64,000 nucleotides of DNA from Palsa-504 sp050011155 (lineage in GTDB: Bacteria > Actinomycetota > Actinomycetes > Streptosporangiales > Streptosporangiaceae): assembly GCA_050011155.1 (NCBI GenBank), contig JBEKJP010000001.1, positions 1 to 64,000 on the forward strand, in the 5' to 3' direction. A model generated the notes under the pieces. It was given only the letters and a program-made list of their open reading frames with translations, searched no databases and was not told the origin of the DNA. The position numbers and the translations under genes were made by a program. How positions within the stretch are numbered: position 1 is the first letter of the stretch; each line of letters begins with the position of its first letter. Of the stretch, positions 56,417 to 64,000 are shown piece by piece.

Positions 56417-57292
56417 TTACGTGTAGGAGTGCGCCTGGTCGGGGAACACCCCGCCGGTGACGTCCTCGGCGAAGGCGGTGGCCGCCTCGCTGAGCACGCT
56501 GGCCACGTCGGCGTACTTCTTGACGAACTTCGCCACCTTCGGTGACAGCCCGGCCATGTCCTGCCAGACCAGCACCTGGGCGTCGCAGGCCGGGCCGGCG
56601 CCGATGCCGACGGTGGGGATGGTCAGCGTCTCGGTCACCCGGGCCGCGAGCGGCGCGGGCACGCACTCGAGCACCACCGAGAACGCCCCGGCGGCCTGCA
56701 GCACCTTGGCGTCGTGCAGCAGTCGCTCGCCATCCTCGCCGCGCCCCTGCACCCGGTAGCCGCCGAACGCGTTGACCGACTGCGGGGTCAGGCCGATGTG
56801 CGCCATCACCGGGATGCCGGCCGCGACGAGTTCCTCGACCTGGCGGGCCACCCGCTCGCCGCCCTCGAGCTTGACCGCCTGGGCGCCGGTCTCCTTCAGG
56901 AACCGGGTCGCGGCGGCCAGCGCCGCGCCGGGGGAGCCCTGGTAGGAGCCGAACGGCAAGTCGGCGACGACCAGCGCCCGGCTGGTGCCGCGCACCACCG
57001 CGGCGGTCAGCGGGATCAGGTCGTCCACGGTGACCGGGATGGTGCTGTCGTAGCCGTAGACCACCATGGCGGCGGAGTCGCCCACCAGCAGGACCGGAAT
57101 GCCGGCCCGGTCGAAGATGCCGGCGGTGAGCGCGTCGTACGCGGTGAGCATGGGCCACTTCTCGCCGCGGGCCTTCGCCGCGGCGATGTCGCGGACGGTC
57201 ACCCGTCGGCCGGCGCTGGCTCCGCCGTAGAGCGGCTCTGGCGTGGTCCGCGGTCCTGTCGCGGCCATGATGACAGCTGCGTCCTGTGACAT
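56417..57292 (-). CDS. panB: 3-methyl-2-oxobutanoate hydroxymethyltransferase
   Basis: A 291-residue TIM-barrel enzyme making ketopantoate for pantothenate/CoA. Motifs: VTVRDIAAAKARGEKWPMLT, LLVGDSAAMVVYGYDSTIPV (metal Asp), VVADLPFGSYQGSPGAALAA, AVKLEGGERVARQVEELVAA, VMAHIGLTPQSVNAFGGYRV and TVGIGAGPACDAQVLVWQD. The ATG at 57292 has GGAGGT 9 nt upstream; the longer frame from 57382 lacks this. It is divergent from the serine hydrolase gene. Confidence 0.96.
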   Translation of the reverse strand: MSQDAAVIMAATGPRTTPEPLYGGASAGRRVTVRDIAAAKARGEKWPMLTAYDALTAGIFDRAGIPVLLVGDSAAMVVYGYDSTIPVTVDDLIPLTAAVVRGTSRALVVADLPFGSYQGSPGAALAAATRFLKETGAQAVKLEGGERVARQVEELVAAGIPVMAHIGLTPQSVNAFGGYRVQGRGEDGERLLHDAKVLQAAGAFSVVLECVPAPLAARVTETLTIPTVGIGAGPACDAQVLVWQDMAGLSPKVAKFVKKYADVASVLSEAATAFAEDVTGGVFPDQAHSYT

Positions 57293-57405
57293 CTTTGTCG
57301 ACCTCCGTGTCTCGTGTCGCCCCAGCGGCGTACCCGGACAGTTAGATGATGGCACGGCAGCGGGCCTGCGCGATATACGCAACTTTGTTCTGGAAGACTG
57401 GGGCG

Positions 57406-59166
57406 ATGGTCGATTTCGCGGAAGTGGATACCCTGGCGGCGGGCTATCACCAGCGTGGCGGGCAGCCCGGCCTGGCCTACGGAATCGTGGCCGGCGGCGA
57501 GCTCGTGCACGCGGGCGGCCTCGGCGAACGGCACCTCGGCGGGCCGCCCCCCGACGCCGGGACGGTCTTCCGCATCGCCTCGATGACGAAGAGCTTCACC
57601 GCGTCGGCGATCCTGGCCCTGCGCGACGACGGCCTGCTGCGGCTCGACGACCTGGCCGGGGACTACGTCGCCGAACTGCGGGACTGGCCGCTGTTCAGCC
57701 CGGACTCGGCGCGGATCTCGATCAGGCACCTGCTGACCATGACCGCGGGCTTCCCGACCGACGACCCGTGGGGCGACCGGCAGCAGGGACTGCCGCTCAC
57801 CGAGTTCGCGGCCTTCCTGGCCGCCGGGGTGCGCAGCAACTGGGCGCCGGGCATCCGGTTCGAGTACTCCAACCTCGGCTACGCGATCCTGGGCCGGGTC
57901 ATCACCGAGGTCACCGGGGCGGCCTACCCCGACTTCATCCGCCATCGCCTGCTGATCCCGCTGGACATGACGCGCACCGGCTACGAGGCCGAGGAGTTCG
58001 AAGTTCCCGGCCAGCACGCGACCGCGGCGGAGGGCATCGCCCGGGGATACCGGCGGTCGCCGGCCGGCTGGTCCGAGGTGGGCTACGATCCGCTCGGCGC
58101 CTTCGCCCCGATGGGCGGGGTCTTCAGCTGCGTCCGCGACCTGGCCCGTTGGGTGGCCGGATTCGCGGCCGCGTTCCCACCCGGGGACGACGGTGACGCG
58201 CACCCGGTGCGCGCGTCCAGCCGTCGCGAGATGCAGCTGCCGCAGGTCCTCACCGGCTGGGCCGTGCCGGCCAGCTTCCCCGGAGACGGCGCGTCGGCGG
58301 CCCCGGCCACCTACGGCTTCGGCCTGTTCGTCGACGAGCACCCCGCCCTGGGGCGGATCGTCAGCCACAGCGGCGGCTACCCCGGGTTCGGCAGCAACAT
58401 GGCCTGGCACCCGGCCACCGGGACCGGGGTGATCGCCCTGGGGAACAGCACCTACTCGGCGATGGCGCCGCTGGCCGCCCGGATGCTGGAGGCGGTCGTG
58501 CGGCAGCGCGAGACCTCGGCGCACGGGCCCGGCGTGGCCCTCGGCTCGCCCGGTCCCTGGCCCGAGACGCTGGCCGCGCGGGACGCGGTCAGCCGCCTCC
58601 TGCGGTCGTGGGACGACGCCGAGGCGCACCGGCTGTTCTCTCCCAACGTGGCGCTGGACGCGCCGTTCGAGGAGCGCCAGCGGCGGATCGCGCTGGTCCG
58701 CGAGCGCATCGGCGATTTCGCCGACGACCAGGGGCGCGCGCCGGAGTTCGACACGCCCGCCCACTGCCGCTGGTGGCTGGCGGGGGAGCGCGGCTCGGTC
58801 CAGGTGCAGCTCCAGCTCAACCCGGAGCGGCCGCCCCGGGTGCAGTCCCTCACGCTGGCGGTGCCGCCCGCCGCGGGTTCGGCGCTGTGCATCACCCTGG
58901 ACGCGGTCGTCGACTGGCTGAACGGCACTGATCCCGGCTGGCCGCTGGCCGTCCCGGTGGCGGGCGGCGTCAGCACCGGCGTGATGGCCCGCCGCCTGCG
59001 GATGGCCGCCGCCTGGGCCGGTTCCTGCCGGGTCGGCGCCATCAAGGCGGGAGATGGCACCGCTTCGGTCGTGGCCGAACTGATCGGTGAGCACGCCACG
59101 GTCACCCTGGCCCTGGTCATCGACCCGGAAACCCGTCTCGTGCGCCTCGCCGACGTCGCCCCGTAG
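57406..59166 (+). CDS. Beta-lactamase-fold serine hydrolase with extra C-terminal domain
   Basis: A 586-residue class C beta-lactamase/penicillin-binding-like hydrolase. Catalytic Ser-x-x-Lys is SMTKSFTASAIL (near residue 60), the Tyr motif is FEYSNLGYAILG and the third motif is VSHSGGYPGFGSN. After the hydrolase core (to about 375) comes a 200-residue C-terminal domain (LFSPNVALDAPFEERQRRIA, AHCRWWLAGERGSVQVQLQL) found in some esterase EstB-like proteins. There is no signal peptide, so it is cytosolic. The ATG at 57406 has GGGGCG upstream; ATG 57346 is a longer alternative. Confidence 0.88.
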   Translation: MVDFAEVDTLAAGYHQRGGQPGLAYGIVAGGELVHAGGLGERHLGGPPPDAGTVFRIASMTKSFTASAILALRDDGLLRLDDLAGDYVAELRDWPLFSPDSARISIRHLLTMTAGFPTDDPWGDRQQGLPLTEFAAFLAAGVRSNWAPGIRFEYSNLGYAILGRVITEVTGAAYPDFIRHRLLIPLDMTRTGYEAEEFEVPGQHATAAEGIARGYRRSPAGWSEVGYDPLGAFAPMGGVFSCVRDLARWVAGFAAAFPPGDDGDAHPVRASSRREMQLPQVLTGWAVPASFPGDGASAAPATYGFGLFVDEHPALGRIVSHSGGYPGFGSNMAWHPATGTGVIALGNSTYSAMAPLAARMLEAVVRQRETSAHGPGVALGSPGPWPETLAARDAVSRLLRSWDDAEAHRLFSPNVALDAPFEERQRRIALVRERIGDFADDQGRAPEFDTPAHCRWWLAGERGSVQVQLQLNPERPPRVQSLTLAVPPAAGSALCITLDAVVDWLNGTDPGWPLAVPVAGGVSTGVMARRLRMAAAWAGSCRVGAIKAGDGTASVVAELIGEHATVTLALVIDPETRLVRLADVAP

Positions 59167-59172
59167 CCCGCG

Positions 59173-59697
59173 ATGTCGCCGATGACAGGGGAGCTCATCA
59201 CCGAGACACTCGAGTACGACGGTGGACGGCCGGTCACGGTATACGTCCCGCCGGCTCCGGCCGAGGCGGTCGTGTTCGCGGGGGACGGTCAGCTGATTGC
59301 GCCCTGGGGCGAATCCCTCGAGACGGCTGACGTGCCGCCGACGATGATCGCGTTTCGGAGTCGGGCCGGCCGCCGAGCGCACCGCGGTGTTCGGCGTCTC
59401 GGCGGGCGGGGAGCTGGCCCTCGCCATCGGGCTTCGGCATCCGGACGTCTACGGGGCGATCTTCTGCGCCTCGCCTGGCGCCGGCTACCAGCCGCCTGGT
59501 GTCATGCCGCGTCCGCTTCCCCGTGCGTACTTCGTCGCGGGCACCAGGGAGCCGTTCTTCCGCGAGAACGCCACCCGTGGGTGACCGCGCTGCGCGAGGC
59601 GGGCGCCGAGGTGGTAATGACCGAGCGCGCCGGATCGCACGGCGGTGCGTTCTGGCGGGACGAGCTGCCGTCGATGGTCGCGTGGGCGTTCGGCTGA
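59173..59697 (+). pseudogene. Decayed alpha/beta-hydrolase esterase (internal deletion and frameshift)
   Basis: Three fragments of one esterase are still legible. Frame 1: MSPMTGELITETLEYDGGRP to DVPPTM (59173-59349). Frame 2, from about 59351: SRFGVGPAAERTAVFGVSAG with GELALAIGLRHPDVYG (nucleophile Ser in GVSAGGE) up to FFRENATR (59578). Frame 1 again: WVTALREAGAEVVMTERAGS to WAFG (59697). The first junction appears to have lost the region before SRFG (roughly 45 codons in comparable esterases), out of frame; the second is a 1-base change near 59578. It starts 7 bp after the serine hydrolase, so it was probably in that operon. Confidence 0.8.
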
Positions 59698-59735
59698 GGT
59701 GATCCAGGTCACACAGGCCTGCCGGAAATAGATTC

Positions 59736-59758
59736 CGATACGAGACAGTTCCGTATCG
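59736..59758. promoter_or_regulatory. Putative TetR operator upstream of the MFS gene
   Basis: CGATACG (59736-59742) and CGTATCG (59752-59758) are perfect 7-bp arms around 9 nt. The 23-bp palindrome lies about 105 bp before the MFS start, a usual position for a TetR-family operator, and the TetR gene is in the same operon. Confidence 0.6.
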
Positions 59759-59863
59759 ATAGGCGCGGTACCCGGAAGCTCCTGACCGTGGCAACACAGA
59801 ACCAGGCCAGCACCTTCCCGGTTCCGCGCACAAAGACTTCACCCTGATCCGGAAAGGGACACA

Positions 59864-61465
59864 TTGGACTCGCAGGCCATTTACCGTCGCCGCTGGCTGA
59901 TTCTCAGCGTGCTGATCGTCGGGCTGCTCGCCATCGTCATCGATAACACGGTCCTCAACGTGGCGCTGAAGACCATCGCCGAGCCGCACGGCGGCCTCGG
60001 CGCGAGCCAGAGCCAGCTCGAGTGGGCGATCAACTCCTACACGCTGGTCTTCGCCGGGCTGTTGTTCACGTTCGGCGTCGTCGGCGACAGGATCGGGCGC
60101 AAGCGCATGCTCATGATCGGGCTGGCGCTGTTCGGCATCGCCTCGCTGCTCTCGGCCTATTCGCGGACGCCTGAGCAGCTCATCTTCGCCCGGGCGGCGA
60201 TGGGCCTGGGCGGCGCCGCGGTCATGCCGCAGACGCTCTCCATCGTCTCCAACGTCTTCGAGCCGGCCGAGCGGCCGCGGGCCATCGGCCTGTGGGCCAT
60301 GGCGGTCGGCCTGGGCATCGCCACCGGCCCCGTGCTCGGCGGCCTCCTGCTCGACCACTTCTGGTGGGGCTCGGTCTTCCTGATCAACGTGCCGGTGACC
60401 GCGATCGGCGCCGTCGCCGCCGCGATCCTGGTGCCCGAGTCGCGCAACCGCGAGGCCGGGGGTATCGACTACGTCGGCGTGCTGCTGTCCATCGCGGGCC
60501 TGATCACGCTGGTCTACGGCATCGTGCAGGGCGGCGACACCGGCTCCTGGATACGCCTGGACGTGCTCGGCCCGATCGTGGGCGGCCTGGTCATCCTCGG
60601 GATCTTCGCCTGGTATGAGGCTCGCATCGCGCACCCCAGCCTGGACGTGCGGCTGTTCCGCGACCGGCGCCTGTCGGCCTCGGTGGGCGCGCTCGCGCTG
60701 GTCTTCTTCGGCATGGGCGGCGTGTTCTTCTTCACCAGCTTCTACCTGCAGAACGTCCGGGGCTACAGCCCGCTGGCGGCCGGCCTGCTGACCGTGCCGT
60801 TCGCGGGCGGGCAACTGCTGATGTCGCCGCGCAGCGCCGCGCTGGTCCGCCGGTACGGCGCCAAGGCGGCCGGGGCCACCGGCCTGTTCATCATGGCCGC
60901 GGCCGTGGCTGGCTACGCCACGCTGGGCACCGCCTCGCCGATCTGGGTGCTCGGGGTCCTGTTCGGAATCCAGGGCGCGGCGATGGGCGTGGTCATGCCG
61001 GCCGCTACCTCCGCCGTCATGGACGTGCTGCCGCGGGAGCGGGCCGGCGCGGGCTCGGCCCTGACCAACACCGCCCGCCAGGTCGCGGTGGCGCTGAGCG
61101 TCGCCGTCCTCGGCTCGATCCTGGCCGAGTTCTACCGGAACTCGCTCAGCCCGTCGCTGGCCGGCCTGCCGGCCGCGACCAGGGACGCCGCGTCCTCGTC
61201 GATCTCCGCCACCCAGGCGGTCGCGCAGCAGCTCGGTACGGCCGGCCGCTCCCTCCTCGCGCCCGCGAACACCGCCTTCGTCGACGCCATGCACATCACC
61301 ACGCTGGTCGCGGCGGGGCTCGCCCTGGCCGGTGCCCTGGTGGTGCTGCGCTGGATGCCAGGCAAGCCACGGCAGGCCGAGGCGCCTGCCGCCCGCGAGC
61401 ACGAGTCGGAGCTGGCCATAATGGAGCAGGAGATGCTCCAGACCATCGTGGAACGAGAGGGGTGA
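59864..61465 (+). CDS. DHA2-family MFS drug efflux transporter
   Basis: A 533-residue, 14-helix major-facilitator exporter. Motif A is FGVVGDRIGRKRMLMIGLAL; motif C-like GLGIATGPVLGGLLLDHFWW is the antiporter signature; NVPVTAIGAVAAAILVPESR follows. A long cytoplasmic tail ends with ATNTAF-type helix and EHESELAIMEQEM. TTG 59864 with GAAAGGGA upstream is used. The TetR gene follows 7 bp downstream, and the inverted repeat at 59736-59758 lies in front, so expression is probably induced by the exported compound. Confidence 0.93.
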   Translation: MDSQAIYRRRWLILSVLIVGLLAIVIDNTVLNVALKTIAEPHGGLGASQSQLEWAINSYTLVFAGLLFTFGVVGDRIGRKRMLMIGLALFGIASLLSAYSRTPEQLIFARAAMGLGGAAVMPQTLSIVSNVFEPAERPRAIGLWAMAVGLGIATGPVLGGLLLDHFWWGSVFLINVPVTAIGAVAAAILVPESRNREAGGIDYVGVLLSIAGLITLVYGIVQGGDTGSWIRLDVLGPIVGGLVILGIFAWYEARIAHPSLDVRLFRDRRLSASVGALALVFFGMGGVFFFTSFYLQNVRGYSPLAAGLLTVPFAGGQLLMSPRSAALVRRYGAKAAGATGLFIMAAAVAGYATLGTASPIWVLGVLFGIQGAAMGVVMPAATSAVMDVLPRERAGAGSALTNTARQVAVALSVAVLGSILAEFYRNSLSPSLAGLPAATRDAASSSISATQAVAQQLGTAGRSLLAPANTAFVDAMHITTLVAAGLALAGALVVLRWMPGKPRQAEAPAAREHESELAIMEQEMLQTIVEREG

Positions 61466-61472
61466 CCACCCC

Positions 61473-62117
61473 ATGCAGCCCGTGATCCTCGATCAGGGGC
61501 CCGGTCGCAAGGCCGAGGCCGGGCCGGCGGAGACCTCCCGCCGGCCCGGCCGGCCGCGCAGCGAGCAGGCCGAGCAGGCGATCATCGAGGCCACCCTCGA
61601 CCTGTTCGCCGAGCAGGGCTTCGAGGGCGTCTGCGTCGAGGCCGTGGCGGCTCGCGCCGGAGTCGGCAAGGCGACCATCTACCGCCGCTGGCCGAACAAG
61701 GAAGAGCTGCTGCTGGCCGCCCTCAGCTCGATGAAGTCGCCGTTCCCCGAGCCCACCGGCTCGGTCCGGGATGACCTGGTCGCCCAGATGACGGTGATGT
61801 GCGCCGACCGCGCCGACCCGCGCAAGGCCCGCCGCTACGCGCTGCTCCTCGGCGAGGGGCAGAAGTACCCGCGGCTGATGGCGCGGTACAAGGAGACGGT
61901 GATCGGGCCGCGGCACGACGCCATGCGGGCCGTCATCCGCGGCGGCATCGCCTCGGGCAAGCTCCGCGCCGACACCGACGTCGAGATCGCGCTGCTGGCC
62001 CTGACCGGCACCGTCCTGGCCAAGGAGAAGGCCGCCGACGGATCGCTGGACGGCGCGTTCGCCGCCCGCATCGTCGACGAACTGCTCCTCGGCCTCGTCC
62101 CAAGAACCGCTCGCTAG
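61473..62117 (+). CDS. TetR-family transcriptional regulator
   Basis: A 214-residue repressor. The HTH is EATLDLFAEQGFEGVCVEAV then AARAGVGKATIYRRWPNKEELL (about residues 36-80). The C-terminal ligand domain contains DLVAQMTVMCADRADPRKAR and RHDAMRAVIRGGIASGKLRADTD. It is the probable local regulator of the MFS gene, through 59736-59758. The ATG at 61473 has AGAGGGG upstream. Confidence 0.93.
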   Translation: MQPVILDQGPGRKAEAGPAETSRRPGRPRSEQAEQAIIEATLDLFAEQGFEGVCVEAVAARAGVGKATIYRRWPNKEELLLAALSSMKSPFPEPTGSVRDDLVAQMTVMCADRADPRKARRYALLLGEGQKYPRLMARYKETVIGPRHDAMRAVIRGGIASGKLRADTDVEIALLALTGTVLAKEKAADGSLDGAFAARIVDELLLGLVPRTAR

Positions 62118-62119
62118 CC

Positions 62120-63163
62120 GTGCCCTCGGCGCTACAGACGCAGTGGCTGGACCGGCTGCGGCCCGAGGTCGCCGGCTACGCGGCGCAGGCACTGGACAAT
62201 ATCGGCCGGGAATTCCCCTCGTACCTGACCGTGCTGCTGACCGGCCCGGGGGAGTTCCCCGCCCGTCCCCGGGACCGGACGCCGGTGTTCTACGGCAGCC
62301 TCGACTGGCACTCCTGCGTGGAGATGCACTGGCTCCTGGTCCGCCTGCTCAAGGTGGCCGGAGACGCCGTGCCCGCCGACCAGATCAGAGCCGTGCTCGA
62401 CCGCCAGCTCACCGAGGACGGGCTGCGGGCCGAGGCCGAGTTCATGCGGACCAAGGGCGGCTTCGAGCGACCCTACGGCTGGGGCTGGGCGCTCAAGCTG
62501 GCGTACGAGCTCACGACCTGGCCCGGTGACCCGGACGCGCCCCGGTGGGCGGCGGCGATAGAGCCGCTGGCCTCGGTCCTGACCGAGAGCTTCCTCGGCT
62601 GGCTGCCCAAGGCGATCTACCCGGTCCGCAGCGGACTGCACGCCAACGGCTCGTTCGGCCTGTCCCTGGCGCTGCCCTACGCGCGCCACCTGGCCGCCTC
62701 CGGCTACCCGTCCCTGGCCAAGGCCATCAAGGCCACCGCGTGCCGGTGGTACGCGGCCGACGCCGGGTACCCGGCCGCCTGGGAGCCGTCCGGGCACGAC
62801 TTCCTCTCGCCCGCGCTGGCCGAAGCCGAGCTGATGACCTGCCTGCTGCCCCCGGACGAGTTCGCGCCGTGGCTGACGGCGTTCCTGCCGGACCTGGCCG
62901 ACGGCTCGCCCGCGTCCCTGTTCACCCCGGCGGTCGTCTCCGACTCCAGCGACGGGCAGATCGCCCACCTGCACGGGCTCAACCTCAGCCGCGCCTGGTG
63001 CTTCCGCCGTCTCGCCGAGACCCTGCCGCCGGGTGACCCGCACGTTCCGGTCTGCACGGAGGCGTCACGGCGGCACGCCGAAGCATCCCTGCCCCACGTG
63101 ACCAGCGACGACTACATGGTCACGCACTGGCTCGCCGCGTACGCCGTCCTGCTATTCAGCTGA
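62120..63163 (+). CDS. DUF2891 family protein
   Basis: A 347-residue protein of DUF2891: RTPVFYGSLDWHSCVEMHWLL, FERPYGWGWALKLAYEL, YPVRSGLHANGSFGLSLALP and WEPSGHDFLSPALAEAELM. The WHSCVE and GHDFLSP blocks suggest a helical-toroid (alpha/alpha) fold, but the substrate is unknown. The GTG at 62120 is 2 bp after the TetR stop, so it may be part of the same operon. Its end overlaps the convergent oxidoreductase by 12 bp. Confidence 0.88.
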   Translation: MPSALQTQWLDRLRPEVAGYAAQALDNIGREFPSYLTVLLTGPGEFPARPRDRTPVFYGSLDWHSCVEMHWLLVRLLKVAGDAVPADQIRAVLDRQLTEDGLRAEAEFMRTKGGFERPYGWGWALKLAYELTTWPGDPDAPRWAAAIEPLASVLTESFLGWLPKAIYPVRSGLHANGSFGLSLALPYARHLAASGYPSLAKAIKATACRWYAADAGYPAAWEPSGHDFLSPALAEAELMTCLLPPDEFAPWLTAFLPDLADGSPASLFTPAVVSDSSDGQIAHLHGLNLSRAWCFRRLAETLPPGDPHVPVCTEASRRHAEASLPHVTSDDYMVTHWLAAYAVLLFS

Positions 63164-63949
63164 GCCCAACAGCCGCGGGCTGACCTCTGCGGCCAGGAAC
63201 CTGACGAACCCTTCCAGGTCCACGTCCTCCCCGGCGGCGTTGACCGCGACATGGGTCGCTCCGGCCGCGGCGTAAGCGTCAACCACGGCGGCGACGTCCC
63301 GCGCCGGGCTGGCCGCCGGGACGTTGAGGAACACCACCACCTCACCCGCGCCGTCTGGCCGGTTCTCGCGGAAGTGTCCCGCCGAGACGCGGACCTCCTC
63401 CGGCGACGGCCCGCTCGAGATGATCACCCCGTCGGACAGTTCCCCGGCCAGCGCCACGGTGCGGGGCTTGACCCCGCCGACCAGCAGTGTCGGCGGCACG
63501 GCGGGCGGCCAGTCCAGGGTCACGTCGGCCAGGCTGACGTAGCGGCCGCGGGTGGTCACGGTCCGGCCGTGGAGCAACGCGTACAGCGCGGTCGTGTACT
63601 CGCGCAGCAGCGTGAGCGGGGACTCCGCCCGGGCGCCGACCTGGCCCATCCAGTCAAGCACCCCGTGGCCGACGCCGGCCATCAGGCGGCCGGGGAACAG
63701 CCGGCTCATCGTGGCGAGTTCCATGGCGGTCAGCGCCACGTTGCGCAGCGGGACCGGCAGCAAGCCGATCCCCACCGTCAGGCGGCTGGTCACGGCCAGC
63801 ATGGCGGTGGCCGTGGCGATGCCGCTCTCCTTGAAGCAGTCTTCCCACACCCACAGGTGCGTCATCCCGGCCGCCTCGGCGGCCGCGGCCACCGGACCGA
63901 TCCGCTCCGGCGGCTGCGACGGCGGGAAGATGACAGCTAGCGTGACCAT
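63152..63949 (-). CDS. LLM-class F420-dependent oxidoreductase
   Basis: A 265-residue luciferase-like TIM barrel. Motifs: LAVIFPPSQPPERIGPVAAA, HLWVWEDCFKESG, VGIGLLPVPLRNVALTAMEL, LFPGRLMAGVGHGVLDWMGQ and PPTLLVGGVKPRTVALAGEL. The F420 branch is inferred from the actinobacterial context and npdG in this window. GGAGGA precedes the ATG at 63949. It lies 9 bp after the gene fragment at 63959-64000. Confidence 0.85.
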   Translation of the reverse strand: MVTLAVIFPPSQPPERIGPVAAAAEAAGMTHLWVWEDCFKESGIATATAMLAVTSRLTVGIGLLPVPLRNVALTAMELATMSRLFPGRLMAGVGHGVLDWMGQVGARAESPLTLLREYTTALYALLHGRTVTTRGRYVSLADVTLDWPPAVPPTLLVGGVKPRTVALAGELSDGVIISSGPSPEEVRVSAGHFRENRPDGAGEVVVFLNVPAASPARDVAAVVDAYAAAGATHVAVNAAGEDVDLEGFVRFLAAEVSPRLLGSAE

Positions 63950-63958
63950 GAGTCCTCC

Positions 63959-64000
63959 TCAGCCGTTCGCGGGCCGCGGCTCGCGCCACCGGCTGGTGAT
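63959..64000 (-). CDS. C-terminal fragment of an upstream gene (start outside window)
   Basis: A minus-strand frame enters from the window edge and encodes ITSRWREPRPANG before a TGA at 63961-63959. Its stop overlaps the ribosome site of the next gene, as in an operon. Only 13 residues are visible, so no function can be given. Confidence 0.45.
   Translation of the reverse strand: MTSRWREPRPANG

Overview
The window is a very GC-rich chromosomal segment of a filamentous-type actinomycete. The lineage call rests on F420-linked enzymes (two luciferase-like oxidoreductases and an F420:NADP oxidoreductase), a DinB/maleylpyruvate-isomerase-type protein, paired WhiJ-like HTH-DUF5753 and DUF397 genes beside an AbaA-like ATPase, SigE-type sigma factors, many GTG/TTG starts, and several apparently leaderless genes with a TANNNT box 6-8 nt before the start codon. 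An order such as Streptosporangiales or a relative fits, but the sequence alone does not fix the genus.

Layout. 1-6.2 kb: the end of a Ser/Ala-rich protein, a HAD hydrolase, homogentisate dioxygenase (tyrosine catabolism), a PaiB-like protein, a MarR/F420-oxidoreductase pair, a DinB-like protein and a methyltransferase. 6.3-9.9 kb: a SpoIIE-type phosphatase and a secreted/anchored fibronectin-III protein with an unknown partner. 10.0-22.3 kb: the conserved chromosome-maintenance and aromatic block parA, RHH protein, scpA, scpB, rluB-like, aroH, tyrA, cmk, der, bioA. It is interrupted between tyrA and cmk by a divergent ABC-2 transporter/two-component cassette with an 11-bp inverted repeat at its centre. 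22.9-28.4 kb: methyltransferases, a DUF5302 protein, an AbaA-like ATPase and two convergent WhiJ-like/DUF397 pairs. 28.9-41.8 kb: aldo-keto reductase, DUF1015, TPR and HAD-IIA genes; a 27-residue polycysteine leader peptide ahead of a cysteine-dioxygenase-like cupin; an ABC-2 exporter; a sigma factor with a membrane beta-propeller partner; methionine aminopeptidase; two YbjQ-type proteins; NpdG. 42.2-49.4 kb: a MacB/FtsX-type ABC pair and a large secreted GH15 glucodextranase-like enzyme. 50.4-55.7 kb: an acetoin-dehydrogenase-like operon (acoX-acoA-acoB-acoC-denD-like) without an E3 gene. 55.7-64 kb: a CBM48 mini-protein, panB, a serine hydrolase, a decayed esterase, an MFS/TetR pair with a clear operator, a DUF2891 protein and a second F420-type oxidoreductase.

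The most unusual non-genic material sits in the wide gaps between convergent genes. A 31-bp-period repeat (core CCGGTGTGCCATCGGTGC) occurs as pairs at 172-225, 22393-22446 and 22723-22776, and as a hairpin form at 49525. A second, palindromic family sits at 42030-42083 and 49689-49766. Several genes end inside 9-18-bp tandem repeats that copy the stop codon (bioA, aldo-keto reductase, a YbjQ gene and its convergent neighbour, the GH15 gene). The best candidate regulatory system is the leaderless polycysteine leader at 32878-32961, which is followed by two mutually exclusive RNA stems.

Start codons were chosen from Shine-Dalgarno spacing, ATGA/GTGA overlaps with the upstream gene, or a TANNNT box for leaderless genes. 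No homology search was run; all names come from reading motifs and gene order.
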